This document shows, piece after piece, positions 18,041 through 26,143 of a DNA stretch of 64,000 nt; position 1 is the stretch's first letter, and each line of letters starts with the position of its first letter. The translations under genes were made by a program, and so were the position numbers. The notes beneath the pieces were generated by a model, which searched no databases, was not told the origin of the DNA, and saw only the letters and a list, made by a program, of their open reading frames with translations. The stretch covers positions 3,762 through 67,761 of the forward strand of contig PBQX02000095.1 in NCBI GenBank assembly GCA_002725175.2, written 5' to 3'. The DNA comes from CACKLF01 sp002725175. GTDB lineage: Bacteria; Pseudomonadota; Alphaproteobacteria; Rhodobacterales; Rhodobacteraceae.

Positions 18041-19831
18041 TCAGTTTTCTGACAACCTACCTTTGTCTGAAATAAAATCTACCCTGAAATCATAAAGTGA
18101 TCCAGAATCTATCATTTCAGGCTTCACCCCTAAGATAGGAGCTACTCTACTAATTATTTCAGCAGTCAAGGGTACTGCTGTATTGCCAGCTATTCTTTTA
18201 TTAGTTTTCTTATAAGAATTTGACGCTTCATCCAAACATATCACAACAACATATTTTGGGTCATGTAGGGGAAAAAATGAGGCAAATGATGCGTAATTCT
18301 TCTTATAATTAAATTTATTGAGCTTCTTATCATACTTTTCTGCAGTTCCGGTTTTGCCGCCTAGAGAATATCCATCAATTTTTGCATTCTTACCCGTACC
18401 TGAGTTAACAACTTCTCCCATGATTTCGCGAAGTTTAATTGAAGTACTATGAGAAATAATCCTAACGCGATTATTATTATTTTTTGAACTTCTGAGAATA
18501 GTAGGAGTAACTTTTAAGCCTCCGTTAATGGAGGTGGCATAGGCTGCGGCCAAGTGCAAGGGGGAAACTCTTATGCCATGGCCAATTGCTATCATTGCAG
18601 CTTTATATCTTGTCCAGGGATCAGACCCAACCGATGATCTAATATTAGCCTCCGGAAGCTCTAGGCCTGTCTCTTCAAAAAAGCCAAAACTTTCAAGAAA
18701 TTTCTTTTGTTCTTCTGGCTCAAAAGAGGAAATAATCCTTGCTGAACCAACATTAGACGATTTAACTATAACCTCCTTTAAAGAAATTTTATCCCCGATC
18801 CAGCTCTTATCTTTTATAGGGTTTGTTTTTCCTATCTTAACTGGCTGCGATACATCCACTAAAGTATGAGGAGAAAAGGTGCCCATTTCTATTGCCATTG
18901 CCGCAGTAAATATTTTCAAAACCGAGCCCAGCTCATAAGTACCTTGTACAGCTTTATTTAGAAACATATCATTATTTCCAGAAGAATAATTTAATTTTAC
19001 TCTTAAATTAGGATCAAAGTTAGGCAACGAAACCATGGCTAATACTTCACCATTATTCACATCCATTATTATCCCAGATCCACCTTTTGCATTAAAAAAA
19101 TTTGTTCCATCAGAAAGAATATCTTCTAAAACTGATTGGGTTGCCAAATCTATTGATAGTTTCAAAGGATCTCTATCCAGTCCTTTTTTTATTAACTGAT
19201 TATTAAACATCTTCTCTAAACCAGATATTCCTTCAATAGAAGATTCAGTTGTTGAAATCTCCTTAATTTTTGTTCTGCCTAAAACATGAGACAATAAAGA
19301 ACCATTAGGATAAATCCTGAGTTCCCTTTCTCCAAACCTCAGCCCAGGTTCTCCTAATTCGAGAACCTGCGTCTTCTCATTGTTTGTAATACTCTTCTTA
19401 AGAAACACAAATTTTGGATGTTCTCTAAATAATTTTAGTAGTTTCTTTTCATCATGGTCAGGAAAAATAAGTGATAAGTTTTTTGCTGCAAACTCTGGAT
19501 CTAACAATTTTTCTGGATGGGCATAAAGAGAATATACAGGAATATTAGTAGCTAAAATATTTCCATTGCGATCTACAATATCTTGACGACTTTCATATTC
19601 AGAGATTTTTTTATTATAACCCGAATTAACTGTGCCGTCTGAACCTGCAATTATAGTTAACTTAATTACTATAAGAAAAAAACAAGATGCGAAAAATCCC
19701 GAAAGTAGTAATAATCTAAAGGAACTCTTATCTCTTAATCGGTTTTCTTCCTTAAAATAAACCGTCATCTGCCCTCTAGAATCATTGGGGCTTATCTGCC
19801 TTGGCATAGGCCTAAAATTAACCCTATTCAC
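18041..19831 (-). CDS. ftsI: Division transpeptidase FtsI (PBP3)
   Basis: Septal peptidoglycan transpeptidase (596 aa), a class B penicillin-binding protein. One N-terminal membrane span (about residues 38-62) anchors it, followed by the pedestal domain and the penicillin-binding domain. All three active-site motifs are seen: Ser303-x-x-Lys306 in ELGSVLKI, Ser358-Ser-Asn360, and the KTG triad at 493-495 (GGKTGTAEK). It overlaps ftsL by 4 bases. The SxxK context ELGSVLK differs slightly from the common EPGSTFK but keeps the catalytic residues. The protein ends in a short tail after GVKPEMID. Confidence 0.95.
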   Translation of the reverse strand: MNRVNFRPMPRQISPNDSRGQMTVYFKEENRLRDKSSFRLLLLSGFFASCFFLIVIKLTIIAGSDGTVNSGYNKKISEYESRQDIVDRNGNILATNIPVYSLYAHPEKLLDPEFAAKNLSLIFPDHDEKKLLKLFREHPKFVFLKKSITNNEKTQVLELGEPGLRFGERELRIYPNGSLLSHVLGRTKIKEISTTESSIEGISGLEKMFNNQLIKKGLDRDPLKLSIDLATQSVLEDILSDGTNFFNAKGGSGIIMDVNNGEVLAMVSLPNFDPNLRVKLNYSSGNNDMFLNKAVQGTYELGSVLKIFTAAMAIEMGTFSPHTLVDVSQPVKIGKTNPIKDKSWIGDKISLKEVIVKSSNVGSARIISSFEPEEQKKFLESFGFFEETGLELPEANIRSSVGSDPWTRYKAAMIAIGHGIRVSPLHLAAAYATSINGGLKVTPTILRSSKNNNNRVRIISHSTSIKLREIMGEVVNSGTGKNAKIDGYSLGGKTGTAEKYDKKLNKFNYKKNYASFASFFPLHDPKYVVVICLDEASNSYKKTNKRIAGNTAVPLTAEIISRVAPILGVKPEMIDSGSLYDFRVDFISDKGRLSEN

Positions 19832-20193
19832 GGCTCTACCATTTCATTTAATAACTTATCTTGTTTATTACTAGCAGGTTCAAAGATAGAATTGTCTGTT
19901 CCTTTTTTACCGGCCAACAATATGTCTTCAAATAGCAAATAGTTCTCGTAACTAAGCGCCAAAAGTCTAAGTTCCGGGAAATGAACAGTGACTAACCTGT
20001 TAAGACGCTCTGGTCTATTAAGATAGGTCCATTCTGCTTTTAGCAATTTAATTCGGGCTTCTTTATTTTGTATTTCTGAAGATAAAGTTTTAACACTTTT
20101 GATTACCGATCTAGCTTTGTAATTGACGTTGTAAGCCCACACTGAAACGGTCATCAAAGACAAAAATGATATGAATAGAAAAGTTAATCTCAT
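19828..20193 (-). CDS. ftsL: Cell division protein FtsL
   Basis: Small bitopic division protein (121 aa) that would bridge the FtsQ/B complex to FtsWI. The N-terminal 20 residues form a membrane span (LTFLFISFLSLMTVSVWAY). A lysine- and glutamate-rich coiled-coil segment (VIKSVKTLSSEIQNKEARIKLLKAEW) follows, then YLNRPERLNRL, a feature of alphaproteobacterial FtsL. It overlaps rsmH by 4 bases upstream and ftsI by 4 bases downstream, the normal coupled arrangement. Sequence conservation in this family is low, so the call leans on topology and position. Confidence 0.9.
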   Translation of the reverse strand: MRLTFLFISFLSLMTVSVWAYNVNYKARSVIKSVKTLSSEIQNKEARIKLLKAEWTYLNRPERLNRLVTVHFPELRLLALSYENYLLFEDILLAGKKGTDNSIFEPASNKQDKLLNEMVEP

Positions 20194-21167
20194 AATTTTT
20201 CTATTTCTTCTTTAAGATGATTATTATGATCATTTCGAATAGCTATCCTGCATTTTGCAGAACTCGCACGCGGATTATTCTTTCTCTCATTTTTAGAGGC
20301 AATAATTGGTTTTCTTGTAACGATTTCAAACGTAGGATTAGGAAGGTTAAACTCTGGGTAATAACGGTTTGACTTTGGGTATGAGACACTAGAATTACGA
20401 AGAAAATTCTTTACTATTCTATCCTCTAATGAGTGGAAAGAAATCACTATTAGAAAACCCCCAATAGACAAAACCTCTTGTGCTGCATGCAAAGCTTTTT
20501 CTAATTCCTCAAGTTCATGATTGATATAAATTCTCAATGCTTGAAAGCATCTTGTGGCTGGGTGTATTCGATTTTCTGCATTACTAGGGATTACGCTTTC
20601 AATAATTTTCGCTAAATCTAAAGTTGATGATATCTTAGCCTTTTCTCTGCACCTAACTATCTCTCTAGCTATCTGCCTAGATTTTTTCTCCTCTCCTAGC
20701 TTATAAAAGATATTTGCTAATTCAAACTCTGAAAACTGATTGACTACTTCTTCCGCCATCACTCCATTTTTTGACATTCTCATATCGAGGGGGCCATCAT
20801 ATCTAAAAGAGAAGCCACGTTTCGGTGTATCAATCTGCATTGACGATACCCCTAAATCTAACATCACACCCTGAACCTCGTGAAAACCTAGTCCCTTTGA
20901 AATAGTGCACAAATTGGAAAATGTATCATTTACAAATATGAACTTCTTAATATTCCTATTTAATATTCTAGTAGCATGTCCCTCAACCTCAGGATCGCGA
21001 TCAATTCCAATAACAAAATTTGCACCAGAACTTAAAATAGCTTTTGTATAACCACCCGCTCCAAAAGTTCCATCAATCCAAACACCTCTGATCTGAGGCA
21101 ACCTATCAATAATGGAAGAAATTAGTACAGGTACATGATCTTGCTCTCCAGAAAAGCAATTCATCAA
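20190..21167 (-). CDS. rsmH: 16S rRNA (cytosine(1402)-N(4))-methyltransferase RsmH (MraW)
   Basis: S-adenosylmethionine-dependent methyltransferase (325 aa) that modifies C1402 in the decoding centre of 16S rRNA. The N-terminus has HVPVLISSIIDRLPQIRGVWIDGTFGAGG cut into family motifs (only key parts: HVPVL and DGTFGAGGYT). VMLDLGVSSMQID, RGFSFRYDGPLDMRM, ATRCFQALRIYIN and VISFHSLEDRIVK are all typical. It overlaps mraZ and ftsL by 4 bases each. Function and identity are secure. Confidence 0.96.
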   Translation of the reverse strand: MMNCFSGEQDHVPVLISSIIDRLPQIRGVWIDGTFGAGGYTKAILSSGANFVIGIDRDPEVEGHATRILNRNIKKFIFVNDTFSNLCTISKGLGFHEVQGVMLDLGVSSMQIDTPKRGFSFRYDGPLDMRMSKNGVMAEEVVNQFSEFELANIFYKLGEEKKSRQIAREIVRCREKAKISSTLDLAKIIESVIPSNAENRIHPATRCFQALRIYINHELEELEKALHAAQEVLSIGGFLIVISFHSLEDRIVKNFLRNSSVSYPKSNRYYPEFNLPNPTFEIVTRKPIIASKNERKNNPRASSAKCRIAIRNDHNNHLKEEIEKL

Positions 21168-21694
21168 TCATCCTTGTCAGAATTTTTATTTATAGTTTTC
21201 TTATCTAAAAGATCAAAAATTCTTTGCTCACTTCCAGGATCTTTAATTATTTCAAAAATCTCCAACATATTTTTCTGGTAAGAATTTGGATTCCATATTT
21301 GAAACTTCTCGCCCATTCCAGCAAATAATGCCTCACCTGTTATACCAATCATCTCTCTTAATTTTGATGACAAAACGATTCTTCCATTTTCATCCACCTG
21401 GGTTTGGATTGAATTAGAATTAAGGAGACGCTCTAAAATTTCTCTATTTTTTGAATACCTAGGTAAAGCGGAAATCATATCATCAACTTCTTGAATCGAA
21501 CGAATTGAATAACCCTCAATGCAACCGCTGCCTTTCCTGCCATAAACTAAAACTAAGCTTGGGAACAAGCTTTCATTCCAATCTGGATCGCAAGTTTCTA
21601 ATACTCGTCTAAACGAAGCTGGAATGGACACTCTACCTTTAGCATCCACTTTATTCGTCCATTCCCCCCTAAAACGCTTTATCAAACTACTCAC
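21164..21694 (-). CDS. mraZ: Transcriptional regulator MraZ
   Basis: DNA-binding regulator of the dcw cluster, built from two AbrB-like half repeats. Each carries the DxxGR core: DAKGRVSIPASFRR at residues 17-30 and DENGRIVLSSKLRE near residue 118. At 176 aa it is somewhat longer than Escherichia coli MraZ because of a charged C-terminal tail (NKNSDKDD). The start codon is GTG, with only AGG close upstream, directly behind a U-rich stretch, so initiation looks weak. An intrinsic terminator ends 18 bases before this start, implying the gene is expressed mainly by read-through of the leader. It overlaps rsmH by 4 bases. Confidence 0.93.
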   Translation of the reverse strand: MSSLIKRFRGEWTNKVDAKGRVSIPASFRRVLETCDPDWNESLFPSLVLVYGRKGSGCIEGYSIRSIQEVDDMISALPRYSKNREILERLLNSNSIQTQVDENGRIVLSSKLREMIGITGEALFAGMGEKFQIWNPNSYQKNMLEIFEIIKDPGSEQRIFDLLDKKTINKNSDKDD

Positions 21695-21711
21695 CTAAAA
21701 AAATTTTGACT

Positions 21712-21746
21712 AAAAAAAAGGCGGATCGACTGCCTAACGATCCGCC
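21712..21746 (-). terminator. Intrinsic terminator in the mraZ leader
   Basis: A perfect 9-bp stem (arms 21738-21746 and 21720-21728, GGCGGATCG with its complement) closes a 9-base loop. Read on the minus strand it is followed at once by eight U residues (21719-21712). This is a textbook Rho-independent terminator, placed 18 bases before the mraZ start codon. It would stop transcripts coming from rnpB or from the leader promoter before they enter the division cluster. Confidence 0.9.
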
Positions 21747-21873
21747 GTTTTACACTTTTTGCCTAGCTTGGCTGATATAAACCCTGCTCCATTTTGGATC
21801 ACACCCAAACCTCCGACACCTAAGGTTGAAGTTAATGCCTGTATGAAAATTTTTATATTTCTTTCAACCTTAG
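21712..21873 (-). ncRNA. Candidate UpsM-like leader sRNA upstream of mraZ
   Basis: About 160 bases between rnpB and mraZ hold no gene but are structured. An exact 11-bp inverted repeat (CTAAGGTTGAA, arms 21863-21873 and 21820-21830) would form the 5' hairpin, a smaller TTTGG/CCAAA stem follows, and the strong terminator at 21712-21746 makes the 3' end. In Rhodobacter sphaeroides the dcw cluster is known to be preceded by an extended leader that yields the abundant sRNA UpsM, ending at a terminator before mraZ. The position and layout here match that. Sequence identity with UpsM was not tested, so homology is inferred from synteny and structure. Confidence 0.6.
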
Positions 21874-21877
21874 AAAA

Positions 21878-21906
21878 GGAATAACATGGTATTTAATGGA
21901 AATCAA
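21878..21906 (-). promoter_or_regulatory. Possible promoter of the mraZ leader
   Basis: Reading the minus strand, TTGATT (21906-21901) and TATTCC (21883-21878) are separated by 17 bases. Transcription would begin near 21871, exactly at the start of the 11-bp hairpin of the leader RNA. The -10 element is a poor match to consensus, so the call depends on spacing and on the fit with the hairpin. Confidence 0.35.
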
Positions 21907-21940
21907 TGGTTTTTTATAGAAATTTATGGATAAAATTAAA

Positions 21941-22285
21941 TGTGTGGATGCTTGTAAGCCGGATTCTGTTCTGAGTATTCTCTTGATGATCATTCGTCTC
22001 GATTCAGAGTTACCCCTAAATTCTAGCGGTCTACCCGAGCCATTTAAGGGGGTCAATTCTGGCTCCTATTTGACCTTGCTCCTGGTGGGGCTTGCCTAAC
22101 TTCTTTTGTTACCAAAAGAATGGTGCGCTCTTACCGCACCTTTTCACCCTTACCTTTACAGGCGGTTTGCTTTCTGTTGCGCTTTCCCTCGAGTTGCCTC
22201 GGCCGGACGTTATCCGGCACCATTTCCCCTTGGAGTCCGGACTTTCCTCGGCTTTCAGCCGCGATCATATCCGCATCCACACACA
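21941..22285 (-). ncRNA. rnpB: RNase P RNA (bacterial type A)
   Basis: Catalytic RNA of RNase P, which matures tRNA 5' ends. On the minus strand the 5' region reads GAGGAAAGTCCGGACTCC, the universal CR-I block. An internal GGTAAGAGCGCACC and the 3' block ACAGAATCCGGCTTACAAG (CR-V) are also present. The ends pair as helix P1 (TGTGTGGATGC near 22284 against GCATCCACACA at 21941-21951), fixing both boundaries within a few bases. Total length is about 345 nt. Open frames over this region on either strand are accidental. No terminator of its own is visible after the 3' end; the next one is in the mraZ leader. Confidence 0.96.
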
Positions 22286-22289
22286 TTTT

Positions 22290-22318
22290 AATCTAGAAAA
22301 AAAATCCTTTCTCGTCAA
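22290..22318 (-). promoter_or_regulatory. Promoter of rnpB
   Basis: Minus-strand TTGACG (22318-22313) and TAGATT (22295-22290) are separated by 17 bases. A start about 7 bases downstream coincides with the 5' end of the P1 helix of RNase P RNA near 22284. It is the best sigma-70-type promoter in the window and lies in the short gap after the rluB-like gene. Confidence 0.75.
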
Positions 22319-22339
22319 ATAGGATCAGATTAGATGAGA

Positions 22340-23071
22340 TTAATCATCTTTTAGTATTGCTGAAAAACTATCTAATTCCACCTCTTCAATTTGTCCCTTA
22401 TCTAGTTTTCCCAAAGAAATTGAACCAAAAGAAGTTCTGATAAGTTTATTCACTTGCAGGCCAATAGCTTGAAAGGAAAGCCTTATTTCCCTATTTTTAC
22501 CTTCCATTAATCTTACAGATAGCCAAACATTCGAAGTATTTTGCTTAATTATATTTAACTCCATAGGCCTATACCTAATACCATCAACTGTTATTCCTTG
22601 CCTTAACCTTGATAACTTGTTTTCATTTGCTACACCTTTCGCTCGAACCCTATAGGATCTCACAATCTTTGAGCTAGGCAACTCTAATTTTCTTTTTAAA
22701 TCACCATCATTTGTTAGTAAGAGTAGCCCCTCTGAATTAAGGTCTAGCCTACCTACAGTTATTAATCGGGGTAAATTTTTTGGTAAAATCTGAAAAATAG
22801 TTTGGCGAGACTTTTCATCCTTATGAGAAGTAATCAACCCCTTAGGTTTATGAAATTTCCAAAGACGAGTTTTTGCTTCTTTATTAATTCTTCGACCATC
22901 TATATGGATTTGGTCATTGATGCCCACTTGAAAAGATAATTCCTTTATTATTGCTCCGTTAACCTTTACCCTACCACTTTCAATATATTTCTCTGCCTCA
23001 CGTCGAGATGAAAACCCAGACCGAGCTATCTTTTTTGAAAGCCTTTGGTTGTTATTATTTTCTCTTTGCAT
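22340..23071 (-). CDS. rluB: RsuA/RluB-family pseudouridine synthase
   Basis: rRNA pseudouridine synthase (243 aa). An N-terminal S4 RNA-binding domain (RLSKKIARSGFSSRREAEKYI, then GRVKVNG) precedes the catalytic domain. That domain has KPKGLITS and the motif-II sequence VGRLDLNSEGLLLLTNDG, whose catalytic aspartate is Asp110. NREIRLSFQAIGLQVNKLIR near the C-terminus is also typical. RluB modifies 23S rRNA and RsuA modifies 16S rRNA; the sequence favours RluB but does not settle it. The gene is divergent from tadA, a usual alphaproteobacterial pairing, with 38 bases between the starts. Confidence 0.85.
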   Translation of the reverse strand: MQRENNNNQRLSKKIARSGFSSRREAEKYIESGRVKVNGAIIKELSFQVGINDQIHIDGRRINKEAKTRLWKFHKPKGLITSHKDEKSRQTIFQILPKNLPRLITVGRLDLNSEGLLLLTNDGDLKRKLELPSSKIVRSYRVRAKGVANENKLSRLRQGITVDGIRYRPMELNIIKQNTSNVWLSVRLMEGKNREIRLSFQAIGLQVNKLIRTSFGSISLGKLDKGQIEEVELDSFSAILKDD

Positions 23072-23109
23072 TAAATTTTTCTCTTAAAATATATATCTGA
23101 GCTTAAATA

Positions 23110-23562
23110 TTGGAAAAAATAAACCATTATATGCATTTAGCTATAGAACAAGCTAGAATAGCAGAAAGTTGCAATGAAGTCCCCATTGGTGCAGTTTTAA
23201 TTGACCCAGAGGGTAATATAAAACAATCCAGTCATAATTTAGTTATAGGCAATTCCGACCCCACCGCCCATGCCGAATTAAATGTTATTAGAAGGGAATG
23301 CCGTTCACTAAAAAATGAAAGATTAAACGGCTATAGTTTATTTGTGACACTTGAACCCTGTCCAATGTGCGCTACTGCTATTTCCTTTGCCCGGATATCA
23401 AAAATTGTCTATGGAGCATCTGACAGAAAATCAGGTGGAATAGAAGTTGGGCCAAAAATATTTACTCATAGCCAGAGCCACCATAAGCCAGAAATAGTAA
23501 AGGGCATCAATCAGGAGATTTGCTCCCACCTATTGAAAAATTTCTTCAAGCTACGAAGATAA
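23110..23562 (+). CDS. tadA: tRNA-specific adenosine deaminase
   Basis: Zinc-dependent deaminase (150 aa) making inosine at the wobble position of tRNA-Arg(ACG). The zinc site is His54-x-Glu56 (HAELNVI) and Cys84-x-x-Cys87 (PCPMCATA). VPIGAVLI at the N-terminus is typical. The start taken is a TTG at 23110, because the helix HYMHLAIEQARIA is conserved upstream of the internal ATG at 23131. There is no clear ribosome site for either. It is divergent from the pseudouridine synthase gene. Confidence 0.92.
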   Translation: MEKINHYMHLAIEQARIAESCNEVPIGAVLIDPEGNIKQSSHNLVIGNSDPTAHAELNVIRRECRSLKNERLNGYSLFVTLEPCPMCATAISFARISKIVYGASDRKSGGIEVGPKIFTHSQSHHKPEIVKGINQEICSHLLKNFFKLRR

Positions 23563-23653
23563 CATCGTCTTGGATTAATCTCTTAGCATTTTTTTCTAGA
23601 ACTACCTTAATATATTGTGGTAGTAGCAGGTAATAAATTGTGAAAGAGAAAAA

Positions 23654-23941
23654 GTGTCAATAGATCGTGAAGTAGTAAAAAAAATAGCTAAATTATCTAG
23701 GCTAAAACTGACTGTCGACCAAACCGAAACCACCGCTAAGGAGCTATCAGAGGTTCTGGTGTTTGTGAAAAAATTAGAGAGAATTGATACTTCCTCTGTA
23801 TCTCCAATGACTACAGTTACCCCCATGGAATCAAAAGAGAGGTCAGATAAAATCAGTGACGGAAATTACCCAGACGAGATTTTAAGAAATGCACCTAATG
23901 TAAAGGAAGGCTTTTTCTCAGTTCCTAAGGTGATAGAATGA
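23654..23941 (+). CDS. gatC: Asp/Glu-tRNA amidotransferase subunit C
   Basis: Small subunit (95 aa) that stabilises GatA in the tRNA-dependent amidotransferase making Gln-tRNA or Asn-tRNA. It starts at a GTG behind a purine-rich GAAAGAGAAAAA. The N-terminal VKKIAKLSRLKLT and C-terminal LRNAPNVKEGFFSVPKVIE are the family hallmarks. Its stop overlaps the gatA start as ATGA, giving translational coupling. Confidence 0.94.
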   Translation: MSIDREVVKKIAKLSRLKLTVDQTETTAKELSEVLVFVKKLERIDTSSVSPMTTVTPMESKERSDKISDGNYPDEILRNAPNVKEGFFSVPKVIE

Positions 23942-25428
23942 ATGAAAATATAAGTAATCTAGCAATTTCTCAGATCAGAAACTTGCTGAGAAAGAGAGAA
24001 CTTTCGTCATTAGAGCTAACAAAATATTATCTGAATAATATTGAACAAGCAAAGACATTAAATGCTTATAGCTTTGTGTCTGAGGAACTTGCAATAAGTC
24101 AGGCAAATGAAGCTGATAAAAAAATGGCAAGCGCTGAAGTAGAAGACCTCTGTGGTATCCCATTCGGAATAAAGGATATTTTTTGCACGAAGGGCTTTCC
24201 AACACAAGCTGCCTCAAAAATTCTTGATGGATTCATTCCTGATTATGAAAGCACAGTTACAGAAAACCTTTTTAGGTCTGGTGCTGTAATGTTAGGGAAA
24301 ACTAACATGGATGAATTTGCAATGGGATCATCTAATGAAACATCCCACTATGGTCCTAGCATTAACCCTTGGTCTTCAGAATTAACTAAAGCTTTAGTCC
24401 CGGGAGGGTCTTCTGGAGGTTCTGCAGCTGCAGTTTCAGCTGACTTATGCGCTGCAAGTCTGGGCACAGATACGGGAGGCTCAATTCGCCAACCAGCATC
24501 ATTTACTGGTATAGTGGGGCTAAAGCCAACTTATGGGCGTTGCTCCAGATATGGAATAATCGCTTTTGCTTCATCACTTGATCAAGCTGGGCCAATGACT
24601 AAAACAGTTCGCGACGCTGCAATTGTTCTAAAGACAATTTCAGGCCACGATCCAAAGGATAGTACTAGTGCAAAAATTAATAAACCTGATTTTGAAGCCG
24701 ACATTGGTAAAAGTATTAAAGGCAAAAAGATCGGAATTCCACATGAATATAAAACGGAAGAGATGCCACAAGAGATACAAGATCTCTGGGACAAAGGTAA
24801 AAATGTTCTTAAAAGTGCTGGCGCTGAATTAATAGATGTAAGCTTACCTCACACCCAGTATGCACTTCCAGCATATTATGTAATAGCTCCTGCCGAAGCC
24901 TCTTCAAATTTAGCGCGTTACGATGGCGTAAAATATGGATATAGAGCACAAATTAGCCCTGGAGATAATTTAATTGATTTGTATGAAAAAACTCGGTCAG
25001 AGGGCTTTGGCGATGAGGTGAAGAGGCGCCTATTGATTGGGACATTTGTGCTATCTACTGGCTTTTATGACGCGTATTATATTAAAGCCCAACAGGTCAG
25101 AACCCTGATTAAGGAAGATTTTGAAAACCTATACAAAGAAGGCATAGAGGCTTTGTTGACCCCAACAGCGCCCAGTTCAGCTTTCCCTATTGGGAAAAAA
25201 GATGAAATGAGCCCAGTTGAGATGTACCTGAATGATATCTTTACTGTTCCAACAAACTTAGCTGGGCTGCCTGCAATAAGTCTGCCTGCAGGTTTAAATA
25301 AACAAGGTCTTCCATTGGGACTACAGCTTATAGGACGACCTTGGGAAGAAGCTAATATCTTAAACTTAGCACATGTCATGGAAGACAATTTGGAATTCAG
25401 CCAGAACCCAAAGAAATGGTGGACATAA
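23938..25428 (+). CDS. gatA: Asp/Glu-tRNA amidotransferase subunit A
   Basis: Glutaminase subunit (496 aa) that releases ammonia for transamidation of mischarged Glu-tRNA(Gln) or Asp-tRNA(Asn). The amidase-signature catalytic triad can be placed: Lys79 in GIKDIF, cis-Ser158 in GGSSGGS, and nucleophile Ser182 in TDTGGSIRQP. Length is standard. It overlaps gatC by 4 bases. gatB, often the next gene, does not follow and is not in the window. Confidence 0.96.
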   Translation: MNENISNLAISQIRNLLRKRELSSLELTKYYLNNIEQAKTLNAYSFVSEELAISQANEADKKMASAEVEDLCGIPFGIKDIFCTKGFPTQAASKILDGFIPDYESTVTENLFRSGAVMLGKTNMDEFAMGSSNETSHYGPSINPWSSELTKALVPGGSSGGSAAAVSADLCAASLGTDTGGSIRQPASFTGIVGLKPTYGRCSRYGIIAFASSLDQAGPMTKTVRDAAIVLKTISGHDPKDSTSAKINKPDFEADIGKSIKGKKIGIPHEYKTEEMPQEIQDLWDKGKNVLKSAGAELIDVSLPHTQYALPAYYVIAPAEASSNLARYDGVKYGYRAQISPGDNLIDLYEKTRSEGFGDEVKRRLLIGTFVLSTGFYDAYYIKAQQVRTLIKEDFENLYKEGIEALLTPTAPSSAFPIGKKDEMSPVEMYLNDIFTVPTNLAGLPAISLPAGLNKQGLPLGLQLIGRPWEEANILNLAHVMEDNLEFSQNPKKWWT

Positions 25429-25429
25429 C

Positions 25430-26128
25430 ATGCCTTTATCAAAAATGAATCTGAAAGTTTTTATACTTCTCTCTACATTTTCTATAATGTCGTGCCAGAC
25501 AGAAATGCAAGAAGGTGGGGCTACAATAGCAAAAAATGTAAGTCCTTACACTGAAGAAATATCTACCTCAATAATTGAAGTAAAGGAAGGTGTCACCCAA
25601 CTTGCCGAATCCGCTAGTGAAAGCATACTAGAAGGAACCAAGGAGCTTGTTGAAACCGCCTCGTCAAGCCTTAAAGAAGCTGGTCAAAAAATAGCAAGTG
25701 AAGAAGACCAGAAAGAGCTTGCTTCTACTTTATCATCAGATGATGGCACACTTGACTTATCTCAATTTTCATTTGAACAGCAAAAGATTGACCGTGATGA
25801 AGCAGCTGCCTTCATATTGGAGGTAAGAGAAAAAAGGATTATAATTCAGCCTGGAGATATCCCAGATATTATTGCTACGGTAAATATAGCCGCTTTTGCA
25901 CGATCAACAATAAACCCAGTCGGCAAAAGAATTTATAGGCGAAATTATATTAGGAGTAGCAATGAGCCAAACAACTGCTCCCGTTTTAGAATAAAAGATG
26001 ATTCCCAAAGATATTTTCTCGCAAACGGAGGCCCTGAATTAGATCCTTTGAAGTTAGATCCTGACGGAGATGGATACGCATGTTTTTGGAATCCAGAGGT
26101 TTTTAGACTTATTGAACTAGATGATTAA
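25430..26128 (+). CDS. Lipoprotein with amphipathic helices and a DPDGDG (Excalibur-like) tail
   Basis: Predicted lipoprotein (232 aa) of unknown function. It starts at the ATG one base after the gatA stop; an in-frame ATG further upstream would overlap gatA by 56 bases and is rejected. Residues 7-22 form a signal peptide ending in a loose lipobox SIMSC, with Cys22 as the lipidated residue. Residues of about 35-110 are rich in Glu, Ser, Ala and Lys and look like repeated amphipathic helices (EVKEGVTQLAESASESI). The C-terminus LDPDGDGYACFWNPEVFR resembles the calcium-binding Excalibur motif. Similar tails follow gatA-type genes in Rhodobacterales as far as I recall, but no function is known to me. 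Confidence 0.7.
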   Translation: MPLSKMNLKVFILLSTFSIMSCQTEMQEGGATIAKNVSPYTEEISTSIIEVKEGVTQLAESASESILEGTKELVETASSSLKEAGQKIASEEDQKELASTLSSDDGTLDLSQFSFEQQKIDRDEAAAFILEVREKRIIIQPGDIPDIIATVNIAAFARSTINPVGKRIYRRNYIRSSNEPNNCSRFRIKDDSQRYFLANGGPELDPLKLDPDGDGYACFWNPEVFRLIELDD

Positions 26129-26143
26129 GTTGAAGGATAAACT

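Noticed and set aside
21750..21815. Resemblance to the signal recognition particle RNA core in the mraZ leader
   Set aside because: A CTGCTCC...GGATCACACC stretch recalls the SRP RNA core read in reverse, but the conserved GGAA tetraloop and internal loops are missing; position favours a dcw leader RNA.
22092..22322. Overlapping open frames on the plus strand in the rnpB region
   Set aside because: They are antisense readings of RNase P RNA, whose conserved blocks and P1 helix account for the sequence.
23601..23624. Inverted repeat ACTACC-N12-GGTAGT before gatC
   Set aside because: Only six base pairs with no supporting promoter or known operator; likely chance.
25373..25429. Longer start for the lipoprotein gene, overlapping gatA
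   Set aside because: It would place 19 polar residues before the signal peptide; the ATG at 25430 gives a proper lipoprotein N-terminus.
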